A DNA stretch of 64,000 nt from Tubulanus polymorphus (lineage: Eukaryota > Nemertea > Palaeonemertea > Tubulaniformes > Tubulanidae): the NCBI RefSeq assembly GCF_964204645.1, contig NC_134026.1:21906650-21970649 (forward strand), written 5' to 3'. Below are positions 13,938-24,960 of this stretch, piece after piece. Positions within the stretch are counted from its first letter, which is position 1. Every line of letters starts with the position of its first letter. The notes below the pieces were generated by a model. That model saw only the letters and a list, made by a program, of their open reading frames with translations, searched no databases and was not told the origin of the DNA. The position numbers and the translations under genes were made by a program.

Positions 13938-14019
13938 CGCTTCGCTTTCAAAGGCGAGCTCTCATCAAAAGTGTGAAAGCACAACACAGCGTGCCAACTA
14001 CGCCACGCGGTTTGTTCAA

Positions 14020-14047
14020 TCGTTCGTTCGTTCGTTCGTTCGTTCGG
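14020..14047. repeat. (TTCG)n tract
   Basis: Seven tandem TTCG units about 140 bases upstream of the ATG of the 13730-13883 exon, in its presumed promoter. Confidence 0.85.
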
Positions 14048-17000
14048 GATAGAAACCGCCAGCAACTGCGTAGTCCTCCTCCTCTTCCTCCTCTCTGTAG
14101 CATCTATAGCAACGGTAACTACTGATTTGTTTGTATATCGCCAACTACGGCTGGCTTCATGCACACACGTGTTCAAAAATGTGAATGTATTTTGTTTTGA
14201 GTGTTAACACGTACTGCCTTTTTCATTTTTGACCTATGATATTTGCCTCCTTCTTCGTACAGTACAGTTAGTACACATTTTTGACATTTCGACAAATGAA
14301 AGCGCTTGCTCCGGGCACACAATAAAGAAATACGATCGGATGGTATAACTTTTCTCTAAAACCTTGACGTAGAGTCAATATGTTTTTACTTTGAATTTTC
14401 ACGAGTAGTGAAAATTCTCCATTGGATATGTTACGATTATACAAGATTTCGGTGAACCCAAACTTTCAGGACTAAAGGTCTTTTATGAATATTCGTTCAA
14501 TTTGACAAAACAAATAGCATGGTGCATTTTGGATTTTAGATGAAGAACGATGCATCGGTAACTTTCTTATGTCGATCCGGAAAGTTGTAGAATTAACGCT
14601 TGGGTGACTAATATAAAGCATGCCAGACGAACGTCGAGTTCATTTTGAGGATGGCCATCACTGCCGACGCCGCCACCATATCCGCAGCGATAATCAACAC
14701 TCATAAAAGCAGGAGATTATTACCCGTGGAGGGTCTTCATGGCGGTCACAAATTGACAAGTTTCTTCCGCTGGAATAATGACAGCCGGATCGGCTGGAGA
14801 AGTATTCGCAAGGCGGCTATTCATGATGAAAGTTGATCGAGTTTTTCGCTCAATTTTTACAGCTTCATTCATATTCATATATTACTCGGGAGGATGGTTC
14901 AATCTACATGCAGACATCGCAGGTTTTTTCCCCCAATCAAAAACTGCTTCGTTCGGACTCGCGATTCTTTAGATTTGCGTTACCGTGGGATGATCGTGTG
15001 CCTGTGAATGCCGAATTGATCCAAGTCATTAGCGACTATTGTTTAGAGATGAGCTCGTATGTCGAGCGCGCACGAATTCAAGCAATTACGTGTTCTTTTA
15101 AAAGACTAGACGAAGACGTCATCATCGCCAGCTATAGCAGCATCATCGACAAGACAGCCACGTTCTTGTTATTTGGGAGTGTGAAGCGTTTCAACTGCTG
15201 CATAAATAATTCCGAACATCTCTTCCGAGATGGCTCGTTTTTCCGACTTTCCTCTGTCGCAGCGTCGAAGGCAATCGATTGGCGACTGAGCGCCATCACG
15301 TCGTGTATACGCTGTCCCGTTCATATATGATCCCGTTTTCACGCTGTTAAGCCTTTGATGTCAACAGGTTTTGGATTATGCATCTTACGAAGAAACTCAC
15401 TTCCCTTCCTTGAAAATATACACCGCCAACGTTGCATATTTGCATACCGGTGCAAAAACAATTCCATCAATTATGCAAGTACAAACATCTTTCGAGCGAG
15501 AATGTGCCGACAAAAATTCCGTTTACCATTTTAATCTTCCACTTGAGGGAATGCGCTTCCGTGAATTGTTTTTCAAGTCGACACTCCTGACTCCAGTTTT
15601 AATCACTTTCCAGCTTTAATCGCTTTTGCAATGCACGAAACTTAATTTGTTAAGCATCGTAAAAATGACTCGACTAAGTGGATTTCATTTTGATTTATGA
15701 ATTGGTGGCTTGTGGCTGATGTTAGTGACAGAGGCATGGCGAGATCATTTTTTTTTCCATTTTTCAAGAGCAAATCACTTGTTGAATCAAATCCAAATGA
15801 AATGAAATGAAGAATCTCTTGGACCAGAAGTAAGAACCTCAATTATAGGGTTAGGTGTTTGAGGGTTAGGATTAGCCCCCCATTGGCTCATATATGACGT
15901 ATGAGATAAAGATGACCAATGAGAACAAGCAATTTCAAAATCCATCTGACCATTCCCTTACTTTCCAGTCCAAAAAATATATTCTAATAATTGATTGAAT
16001 GTTGAATGACTGAAAATTATGATAAGTCACAGGAGAGGAGCGGAGCATCCATTCATCATAAAAGCACTATACGGTGGAAATTGGGTCTAGAATAAATATG
16101 CTTTTTGTTTTCATGTACATAAACAATGCTAATATGGAATGTTATGAGTGTAGAGAAATGGATGACTCCCCAAAATGATCATCAATCATCGCTATTTGAA
16201 GCCCCTCGTGGGACGAAGCGAGCCCCGGCGAAACGTCAAATAACGATTATACTAAATTCTCAAGGGTAAAATCGAAATTTCGTGACCTACAGAAACAAAT
16301 AACATGCAGTGGTGGATCCTGAGTGTTCGTTCTGCCATATACGGCACATTCAAGAATTCAAGCGACTTAATCATCGTACGTGGCTACCCCTGAAAAAAAA
16401 CCTGCTTTTATGACAGCGAGGCACTCGGATGTTGGCACTCGGATCCATCCCTGATATACGATGAAAGTAGTTTTATCAGCGTAACAGAAACTCATTACAG
16501 ACGCGCTCACGTAGTTCAATGAATAGACTGAAGATGGCAGCAGTGAATGAGTAAGCCGCGAGTGATGGATCAATTTAGCCGACACGTTTCCAACGATCGT
16601 GATAAAACTTCTCACATCGAGACGCGGACAGTTTCGCGTCGGAATGAGTAAAAAGGCATAAAGCACCATGCATGAAGCAATGTAAAAATTCAAATGAGCG
16701 CGAAGTAAGAAATTGCAAGCTTTTTTCCTCCGGATAACGGTCGATGACAAATTCTAATCGTTTAATTCGAACTTCTCATCAGCACCGGTCACATGAATTT
16801 GCCCACCGGTAAACCAGATTGCCCAAGCGCTCAAGATGACCGTGTAATATTCAGATTTGCACGGTTGTAGGTGGCATCTCAATTCAACTAATTGACGTGC
16901 TGTTCGGGGAGCGGATTCTTATGCGTCAATTAACGATATCTTCATTTCTTTTTTTACGGACGCCCCGTTCTCTCTGGCCAAACGTCTCACGTAAACGTGG

Positions 17001-17459
17001 CGTTTAGTCATCGCAGAGTTCAAGCAGACCAGTAAACATATTCATTGACGTCAAGACGGATGACCTGACAATTGACGTCATGCGTTTATTTTCGACAAAC
17101 AGAGCGAAGAAGTCAATAATACACGGAACATGCATATATGTATAAGTTCATTAGGAAGACAGATCTATTTGAATGATTTCAGTAATTTAGCTTCACTAAT
17201 TATTCCTACCGGTAAATTTGCCAATGGAATATTCTAGAGCGAATGAAACACAGAATGCCGCGACTTTGATATATATCAAGGATGGTAAATCAAGAAGGAG
17301 CGAAATACGAACTGGAAATTTCTTATTCTGGTTGACTTATATACATTGCTTCATGATGTGTACTTTTGCAGATTATAAATCAATACTGACGAATTAAACA
17401 AGTTTTCAAAAACTCCAAAATTCGAAACGTTTCAAGCGTTTTGAGATCATTTGTCAGCA

Positions 17460-17894
17460 CAGGGGCGGATCTAGGGTTAGATTTAGGGAGGGGTACACAC
17501 TCAAAATAGGGGCATATCATAAATAATCAAAAGAGCAGTGCGAAAGAAAGCTCATTGGTAAACATCGACGCATCTTTTGGACGGAGAAGAAACTTTTTTC
17601 GGTATCAATTTAATAACCATTGGTGAAACATTATTCAGTGTTGTAATGATATATAGAACAAACCCATACTAATTACGTAATTATCCTAATGACTTAAATT
17701 GTCTCTTTGTTCTCAATGGCATAAATGTTGAATGAATAAGTAAACCTTTCGGACTAAATCTTCCATGATATTAGAGTGGGTTTTTCTATATATCAATTTA
17801 ATGTTTTTTCATTTTCCCGTAAAATTTCAGGGCAACTAGATATTTTCTAGGACGGGGTATGCACCCCTGCACCCTACTGTTTGATCTGCCCCTG
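17460..17894. mobile_element. MITE-like element with CAGGGGC(G/A)GATC termini
   Basis: Left end CAGGGGCGGATC and right end GATCTGCCCCTG form terminal inverted repeats about 435 bp apart. The interior is AT-rich with no coding capacity. Its right end is only 79 bases from the 5' splice site of the UCR1 exon, inside the adjoining intron. No matching 8-bp target-site duplication was visible. Confidence 0.6.
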
Positions 17895-17973
17895 GGACAA
17901 CTTATTGCAGGAATCTCGCATCATTTTCAAGCCACTAAAAACTACTGTATCATCACGATAATCATATACTCAC

Positions 17974-18156
17974 AGTTCACTGGTAATGGAGGAGTTTCTG
18001 GACATCGACTTCGGAGACAAATCAAAATCGCTGTCGGATCGGTATATGAAAGACTCTCGTCGCTGGGGGAAGTTCTGCGACAGTACAAGTCCCGACGACG
18101 GACTCGCGCCATCCAGTGGGCTGCGATGTGGGGACGTTCCATTTTCAACGTCAAAG
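17974..18156 (-). CDS. PDE4: PDE4 common long-form exon (start of UCR1)
   Basis: This internal exon encodes 60 complete codons plus split codons at both ends. The acceptor is a pyrimidine tract ending TTTTTGCAG (18157-18165), followed by C-TTT-GAC. The donor is CT|GTGAGT at 17973. The translation begins FDVENG and continues [35 protein letters not shown] and SITSE. This is the characteristic start of PDE4 upstream conserved region 1 in vertebrates and Drosophila. QRRES holds the serine that PKA phosphorylates in long forms to activate the enzyme. The exon needs a phase-2 partner upstream: its first base C completes AG, CG, GG or TG to Ser, Arg, Gly or Cys, the residues that precede FDV in mammalian isoforms. 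It leaves in phase 2 (CT|N, Leu), as expected before the HGDDL segment. Family assignment is essentially certain. Confidence 0.97.
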
Positions 18157-18468
18157 CTGCAAAAAGAGAATAAATAGATCGGTTCAGATTCATTTTCACA
18201 TTTCTAGTCGACTGACATTTGTCTCCAATTTTGCTCTAGATGTCTAGATCCGTCTACCCAGACGTAATCAGGCGGATGACGACTGGAACAGACTCCGAGT
18301 GAAGAAAAACCTAAGGGCGCCGGCTTTCTCGGAATAACGCACGTCAACAAACCAATCCGTGATCGTCACTGACAGAAATTCATCGGATAGAAAAACGCAG
18401 TAGAAATCCCGCGTCGGAATTGAAATTGAAATTTCACGTATTCATGACAGAGAATCCAATCTACTCAC

Positions 18469-18584
18469 CGCGGTCCCGGAATTCGTAATCGCAGTCGCGG
18501 CCGAGGCGACCGCGGAGTACGCGACGGCGACTTTATAGTCGGAGACAAAGTTTCGGAATCTCGAAACGATCGTTCGGCGGCCAT
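18469..18584 (-). CDS. PDE4: PDE4 long-form first exon, Ser/Thr-Pro-Arg rich (PDE4D5/PDE4B3-like)
   Basis: The exon starts at ATG 18584 in a strong context (ACGATGG) and is open for 38 codons to CG|GTGAGTAG at 18468. It ends in phase 2, so splicing to the UCR1 exon only 312 bases away gives Arg before FDV. The peptide starts MAAERSFRDSE and continues with Ser-Pro and Thr-Pro steps ending in an Arg-rich stretch (SRTPRSPRPRLRLRIPG). Mammalian PDE4D5 and PDE4B3 carry a comparable SPxxSPRxSPR region followed by basic residues just before FDV, and this region of PDE4D5 takes part in partner binding. The resemblance is compositional rather than a strict alignment. Being the nearest first exon to UCR1, it defines a very short first intron. 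Codon usage is GC-rich against an AT-rich background, supporting real coding. Confidence 0.82.
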
Positions 18585-20152
18585 CGTGCGTGCACGGAGA
18601 ACAGTCCCGAATCGTGTGCAAATTTGTCAAGCGCACAACAAGAACACGATAATCGAGAGAATTGACACAACTCTTCAAAACTCAGTTAATGTATGACAAA
18701 ATCAGTCAACTTAGCTCGTACACAACTCAAGACTGGTGTGAAAACAACCTTCCGTACATCGAAATCCACTCGGGAAAAATCAACTTTTAACTTTTATCCT
18801 TAGCTTTCAAATAAGGCTACATACTCTGACCTCGAGAGTATATACATACATATCGCAACAACAACGACTTTATCAGCGCTGGTCTTTTGTCATTGGAACT
18901 AATTCAAATAGACTTCACCAGTAATAAATAGCTGGGAGATTGTCGTGTCCTATATAGTCGGAGATCCCAGGCAAACTAATTTAGCATGACTGACTAGCTA
19001 CACTACACCCGACATCATCTGTAGCCAGTTTATTATGCAGCCAGGGGTATATAGCATATTGATTCTGGGGTGTGGGACTCGTGTGTGGTTGGCTCGCCGA
19101 ACAACAGCGGCTGCCGTGGAAAAAATTATGCACGTTGTGTTGAATATTTTATTGACAACTCGACGTAAAACAATACTTGACACACTCATGAAACATGCGT
19201 CGTCCACTTAATAACGTTAACCCTCTTCAAGCTATCATTTGCTCATTTTCAGACAAATGGCTTGTAGACCTTTGCGGACCCATAAGACATATTTAAATTC
19301 TAAATTACCTGTTAAGATCAAAGATGAAAATGCATTTAATTTGTGAAGTTGCATTACTAAAATGCTTACCCCCCCCCCAAAAAATGAATGGAAGGAATGG
19401 ACCCACGACATTTTGATGTGCACCTTTTTGCTGATATTGCATGTTGTCCATACTGCCATTGGCAAAGACAAATAGATATTTCAGAAATAAAAAAAATCTG
19501 AGTGATGACAATTTTCTAAGTCAATGGTACTCAAATCTACTAATTATTTTCATATAAACATGATATAAGTTCTACATAATAAGACCTCTTCAACCTCTGG
19601 GAGTGTTATTTCATATCGCTGTACGATTAATAATCATAACGCGCAACCCTGAGGTGTCTGACTGTCTGTAAAATGTTCCAATTAATCAATAGAAAAAAAG
19701 TTGGGCGTCTTTCGGTACAAAAAAAAGAAAAGAAAAAAAAAACGGTTTGCAAATATCAAGAATAAACCAAAGAGCAGAAAACAAAGATGAGAGAACCTAG
19801 TCGGTTGAGTATTGGAAGTTAGAGAGTGAAGATCGCATTCTCCTGTTGCACTTGAGATCTGGAGGCGAAGAGGGAAGGCTAGTCTTTAATCAGTCGAGAT
19901 CTCAGTTGACATGTCAATAACAGGTTTCCATCGATTTCCTTTAAATGTGAGATAGTCACGCACTCAGAATGAGATAATTGCAAACGGCATCTATAGTGAT
20001 GACGAAGAATAATGATTCATAAAAATACTACCAGGCACTCAGTAACATGGGTGGGGCAAGTCTATTGCATAGTAGTCATCGACTCAGCAGTTAGTCAGAT
20101 ATCATTTGCACTAATTAATTCCCCGAACCGTAATCCACCTGAGCCTGTGGAG

Positions 20153-20480
20153 CCCAGTTGCATGCTTCTGACTTAAGTCCAAAAGTGGTCTTGAATCTTA
20201 AGACTGGTCTTAAGTTGTTAGATTGGCTTAAGCACTAAGATGGTCTTATACTGGTCTTCAATCTAAATCATGACCGTGCCCCAGTTGCACAGTCATGACT
20301 TACGTTCATAAGTGGTCTCAAATATTAAGACGGGTCTGAAGTTGTTAGATAACCTATAAAACTAAGATGGTCTTAGACCCGTCTTAAAATCCAAGTTATG
20401 ACTGCGCAACTAGTCAAGACTTAAATTCAAAAGCAGTCTCAAATCTTAAGGCTGTCATCTTAGGTTGTCAGTTACTGGTT
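20153..20480. repeat. Tandem array of a ~130-bp palindromic repeat
   Basis: Three successive related units (about 20153-20281, 20282-20411 and a partial one from 20412) share GACTTAAG/GGTCTTAAG-type segments and GTTAGAT. Unit 2 is itself a hairpin: CAGTTGCACAGTCATGACTT at its left pairs with AAGTTATGACTGCGCAACT at its right. This looks like a foldback MITE that inserted in tandem or expanded. Confidence 0.6.
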
Positions 20481-21921
20481 TCCCTTAGGTAGGAGTCAGT
20501 TTTCCTTACGTAGGAGTCGGTGTGAAAGGGTTAAGATTTGCCGGAGACCTTAAAATTTGATATATCATCTGTAACGCTGTTCTAGAGAAGAAACAAATCG
20601 ATATTCGCTTTCAAAGCTTCCAAGAAAATCAATTACTTCGCCGCTCACGGTGTGCGCTCGAACCAAACTTAATTTTGATTTGTATCTATTTGATTACCTT
20701 TCGAATTCCGTCATGAAGATGATGTCAAAGTTTTCATCAAAATACGGATACATCAGACTCGGTCGCGATCAAAACATTGCGTGGGGTAACAGCGGTTCGA
20801 TTTAGATACACTCAACGACGATTGAGAACGTTTTCAGAAAAGCATCAGACAAACGATAGATATCCAGTTTTAATTCCGGTTGCGAATAAAAATCATTCAA
20901 ACAAACATTCTATTCCGTGAAAATAACAAAACCGATTTTCGTAGGATCCGATTTTCTGGGCAGAGGTATAAACTTCGCAGTAGATATTCTTAAGCCGTGC
21001 TCGGTAGGAATTTCCGTTCGTTTAGTTAAGAATTAACGTCGGATTAACGATATTCTATGAATCAGTCTATAGGCGTGTGTATTAAAAGTTAAACACGCAT
21101 TACGAAGCTAAGGCGAATATTGTTCGAAATGATTTTACTTGGAATATCATGCTACCGTGACCGGAACGTCCGAACCATGACAGGTACAGTACCTTTAACC
21201 GCAGCACTGTTGACACCCGTCATTGAAATACGAAATGAGTGCCCTCTGGAGAAGACCGATATAGATTCCCGAGACTTTCGAATCATGCTCGGAAATGAAT
21301 TTCGCCGCAAAAGTCAACATCGAATTTCTCAGTACCCATTATCACAAAAATTGAGAGGGGATCGAATTCCATTTTTGAAATACTTCAATTCGAAATTTCT
21401 ATTTGTTGAAAGTACTTAAATGTGCATTTCCACCACGCGGTGTAGCTAATACAAATACTTCTACATCAGTCGACAAAGAAAGAATTAGAAAAACCGCAGC
21501 GCCGAGACTCAGATGTTTTCTGGTATGTAAAAAGACTTTCGACGACATTAAGAGGCACTAAATCATATCGAGTATACAAAGATTCTTCGCCAAAAAGAAA
21601 AACAATTGGTATGAAGTAGTGCCGCGTTGAATTTTTCATACTGACTTCACAATGAAGTTGCTTTGATGCTGAGGGAACTTGGCAGTTGGAGTAAACTTGC
21701 GATGATAAGAGCTAGAAGGTTGTGTCAGGGTAAACTCAACAACGCTTCCATATTATTTAAGAAAATTTGAGTCAGTCGCCAGTCATTGCAAAGAAATGAT
21801 AAGCAAACCATCGAAGAGTTAACTGAAGTTTACACTTCTATGGCCAAACAAAACCGATCGAAATGGATTATTGCATTTTGGAGTTAGGGTGTGATGGTTG
21901 CCCCTGGTTCTGCATACTTAC

Positions 21922-21977
21922 CTCTCGATTAAACCATCAACTAGGTTCAAATATAGCGTTGATATATATCGCACCAT
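21922..21977 (-). CDS. PDE4: Candidate short PDE4 long-form first exon
   Basis: An ATG at 21977 in a strong context (A at -3, G at +4) has an in-frame TAG two codons upstream. It is followed by 18 codons to a near-consensus donor, AG|GTAAGTATG, at 21921. It ends in phase 2, so joining the UCR1 exon would give Ser before FDVENG. The peptide starts MVRYIST and ends LVDGLIE, with no recognisable motif. Short, unconserved N-termini of this size are normal for PDE4 isoforms (PDE4D3 has about 15). Support comes from start context, donor strength, phase and position between two better-supported first exons. Because the exon is short, a chance ATG-to-donor pair cannot be excluded. Confidence 0.45.
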
Positions 21978-23223
21978 TCTCTAACGGAATATTCAAGTTT
22001 ACGAGCGCCGTGAGCAAGGTGGTTGCAGACCATTTTAATATTATCACAGCAAGGAGCCTACTGCTTTTTTAGAAAATGTTAGAAAATACCTATTCCTGCC
22101 AATACGAAACCTAAGCATTTGATACAAAGCAGAATGGTTTGGCTGCAGTTTTTCTAGTCAGTTTGCACCAGTAACCTTTACAATCAATCTATAAACAGCG
22201 GTAGCCGAACAGAAGCATATAACATACGTATACATATACATAACGATGATAAATGCTTTAAGATTTGCAGTAAAAAATAGAGCACGCATTACATAACGCA
22301 GCCTGAAGTATACAATGAAATAGGATATAGTAGCAAAGATCAATGGTAGCTGTTTTGATGGCCCTGTAACGAACGAACGGAACGTCTATTTTATCGCATG
22401 AAAAAAAGTTCTATCACCAGAACATCGAGAACGCATCATTAAATTCTTGTATACACGATCTAAATACAGTAGAATAGGTAAAATTTGATATAAATAAACA
22501 CATTCCTGCCGACTGAACTCTGCAAATGGAAGCTAATTAAGTAAAAATGTCTGGAATTATGTTTTCGACCGACCGGTGGGTTAAGAAAGGGGTCATTTAC
22601 CTCGAAGGTAGATTATCAGACATCAGCAACGGTAAACCTCACAATAAGATTGCCTCATTAGTAGCTACTCTCCGTTGCCTTTCATCAAGTAGCCGGCAAT
22701 TTGGCACGTAGTAATTTCGTGCGATTTGGATCAGCTGCGGCAACACATACTCTGATGTGAAGCCGCCCTAATCCTGTGACATTTAAGGTCACTTAATGCC
22801 TTTATTCGTAACATCATCATTTTCGTAACATCGTTTCCCCGAAAATGTACCTACATACGCGCGTATCCATAAAAACAAGAAAATTACGCATAATTGCCCT
22901 ATCATTTCAAAATAGACTGATATATGTTTATCGAGGACGCATCGAACCCTCCAGCTCGTAACAAGGTGACATTCCGAAGATTAGCGTCACCCACGAAGCA
23001 ACGGGTAATACCATCAGTCATACGCAAAATTCGATATTTCTCATAATTATTGTCAACTGACAAATCGAATGAATGATGGATAGCTCGATGTATAATATGC
23101 TGGTATAATACAGTTTGTATTTGCACACAGGAGGTAAAGCACGAGATGACTATAATTGGACGCAACATAACCCGCAATTGGGTATATATACCAAAAAGGT
23201 ATTATTAGAATAAGTAGAATTAC

Positions 23224-24509
23224 CTCTGTAACCTCAGATCCAAGCGCATACTGCCCGTATGCGGGTACCTCTTATGATGCGCCGATAACCAGGAGAATCC
23301 CGTCGCCCCGCCGTGGCACCCGAGTTTTTGGGCCGATCCGAGCTCGTGATGAAATCGACCCGATCGCTCGTACGTCGACGACGAGAACGACGGTGCCGAC
23401 CGCGCGTGGTTCAGATGGCTGTCGACGTCCTCTCGAACCCATTGATGAATCGGTACCGGGTGCATACTGCTATCCGCGATGCCCGTCGTCTGACCGCAGC
23501 TTACGGAACGGTGGTAATACACTTTTCCCGGTTGATTCTGCATTATGGCGTCCGCTGCCGCTACGTGACCCGCGTTACCCGGTAAGGCAGTGCCAATTTT
23601 GTTGATCGACCTCGATGATTCGAAAACCTCGCTATTATCGTCGGTCCAACTCAATCCCGAGTCGCCGCTTCCCGATGAGATGCGAAACACTACCCGCTCC
23701 GACGGCTGTTGTTGAGACGGATTCTCACTCGCGTTGACTTTTGACGAGATCTCTTGTACCGGTCTAGCAGTTCCACTTGGCTGCGATTTCGTCATCGGTT
23801 GCGCCGTCTCTGGTTTAGCGGGAACTTGACCTCTCTGCGGATTTCTCGTCGACACTAGTTTTCGCTGAACGCTCGAGTCCATCCGATGACTAGGTTTCGT
23901 ACCGGGCTGTGTATTCGCAGATTTTTGCGACGTTTCCACGAAGGATCTCGGTTGACTGCTCTGGGGAGTCGTAACCGTCGAAGGTTTTAGCGATAAATCC
24001 ATCTGACGAAGCCCCGAACCTGGCGCCGTTCCAGCGGATTGCGGTTTCATCTGAATTCTTTTATTAGCCGAATCCAATCCAGTTTTATTAGGTTGATGAT
24101 ACGGTTGTTGCGGTGTAGCCGGCGAATGTTGTCTCATAGCAGCAGTCGCTTCCGAAATTTCAGCCCCCTGACGATTGATGCGTCTGTCATTCTTCTGTAG
24201 ACATGAAACGGATGGCGGCGGATTCGTCGCCATTCTCACAGCTACAGGCCGCACGGTTTTTCCTCTCCGCTCTAGCGCACTACGCGTATCTTGGCGAATC
24301 GAGGAGGAAATGTCGGTTCGCTTTCGGCAAAAATCGACACCATCAACACCTGCCGAACCAGACGACGAAATATGCGTTGTAGTTGTAGTTGTTGCTGCCG
24401 CTTTTCTCGAAGTTGAGGATGAACTGATATGCACGGTAGTCGTATGCTGTGAATACTTGTATTTCGACGAACGATGCGTTGATTGTGTGAATCTCGGTAG
24501 ACCCGACAT
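23224..24509 (-). CDS. PDE4: Large PDE4 long-form first coding exon, 428-residue low-complexity N-terminus
   Basis: This is the longest open frame in the window. It starts at ATG 24509, with an in-frame TAA at 24528-24530 and no acceptor between, so the ATG is probably the true start. It is open for 428 codons to CAGAG|GTAATT at 23223 and ends in phase 2, so joining the UCR1 exon gives a Ser before FDVENG. The peptide starts MSGLPRF, is rich in Ser, Thr, Gln, Pro and Arg, and has Thr- and Ser-runs near residues 25-50. No membrane segment, coiled coil or known domain is visible. Position, strand, phase and length suit a PDE4D4/PDE4A4-type extended N-terminus, which in mammals is also long, disordered and poorly conserved, but I see no clear residue match. 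The plus-strand ORFs overlapping it are antisense shadows. CpG-rich DNA lies just upstream. Assignment to PDE4 is by phase and position; a separate gene remains possible. Confidence 0.75.
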
Positions 24510-24569
24510 TATTATTATTACCCAGAGTTATGACCTAGTATCCTGGTTTTTTTCCCGCTGGCAAATAAA

Positions 24570-24960
24570 AAACATTCAACAGCGATGGGACGATGCCAAC
24601 AAAACGCGTGGCGTTGACTTCCCGTCAAACGAAGTCACAATCGGTCAAACAATGAACTAAAACAAAGCCGAACCGTAAAAACGTGCCGATCGTGTTTATT
24701 CGGCGGTTTCTATCTAAGCAATATTCCGCGCATGCATCGACGGCGTGGATACAAATCGCAACCAAAGCTCGCAAATCCAGCCGGTCGATCGGTTGGTAGT
24801 AAACGGTGGCGGCGACGACGACGAGTCGGACGGCAAATAATTCCCGATTCGATTTACGAGATTCATCGGTATACGCCGAACGAGCAATCAACGATTGGTA
24901 GATTTTCGCGAACGCGCGATAATGAAACCGCAGACCGACCGCGAGAACATGGTCAGCTAA
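24570..24960 (-). promoter_or_regulatory. CpG-rich candidate promoter/5' UTR of the 428-codon exon
   Basis: GC- and CpG-rich sequence immediately 5' of the long first exon on its strand, including repeated GACGACGACGA-like steps near 24810-24825. Open frames on both strands here are probably a result of composition. Promoter role is inferred from position. Confidence 0.3.

Larger units (their letters stand above)
13884..17973. other. PDE4 intron downstream of the UCR1 exon
   Basis: Contains long unexplained ORFs (plus strand 14833-15330, 165 codons; minus strand 16367-16750, 127 codons), neither with recognised homology or a start ATG at its listed end. It also has a GACGAAG..GCGAAACGTC motif near 16210-16240 and the 17460-17894 element. 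The exon expected next in PDE4 (HGDDLIVTPFAQ) was searched for and not seen. Confidence 0.5.
18585..23223. other. Intron and promoter DNA between long-form first exons
   Basis: Apart from the 21922-21977 candidate exon and the 20153-20480 repeat array, this holds a poly-C tract near 19371 and no coding sequence I can support. A tiny ATG-to-donor pair near 22612 (MSDNLPS, phase 2) is too short to call. Confidence 0.5.

Noticed and set aside
15398-15520. Minus-strand open frame ending in phase 2 at AA|GTGAGT (contains IDGIVFAPVCKY)
   Set aside because: No ATG or convincing acceptor, overlaps a plus-strand ORF, and does not match any expected PDE4 segment.
17986-18177. Plus-strand ORF starting [15 protein letters not shown]
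   Set aside because: It is the antisense shadow of the PDE4 UCR1 exon, which has clear homology and splice sites on the minus strand.
24175-24660. 161-codon plus-strand ORF with a Val-rich run
   Set aside because: Antisense to the 428-codon minus-strand exon; the Val run is the reverse of Thr codons.
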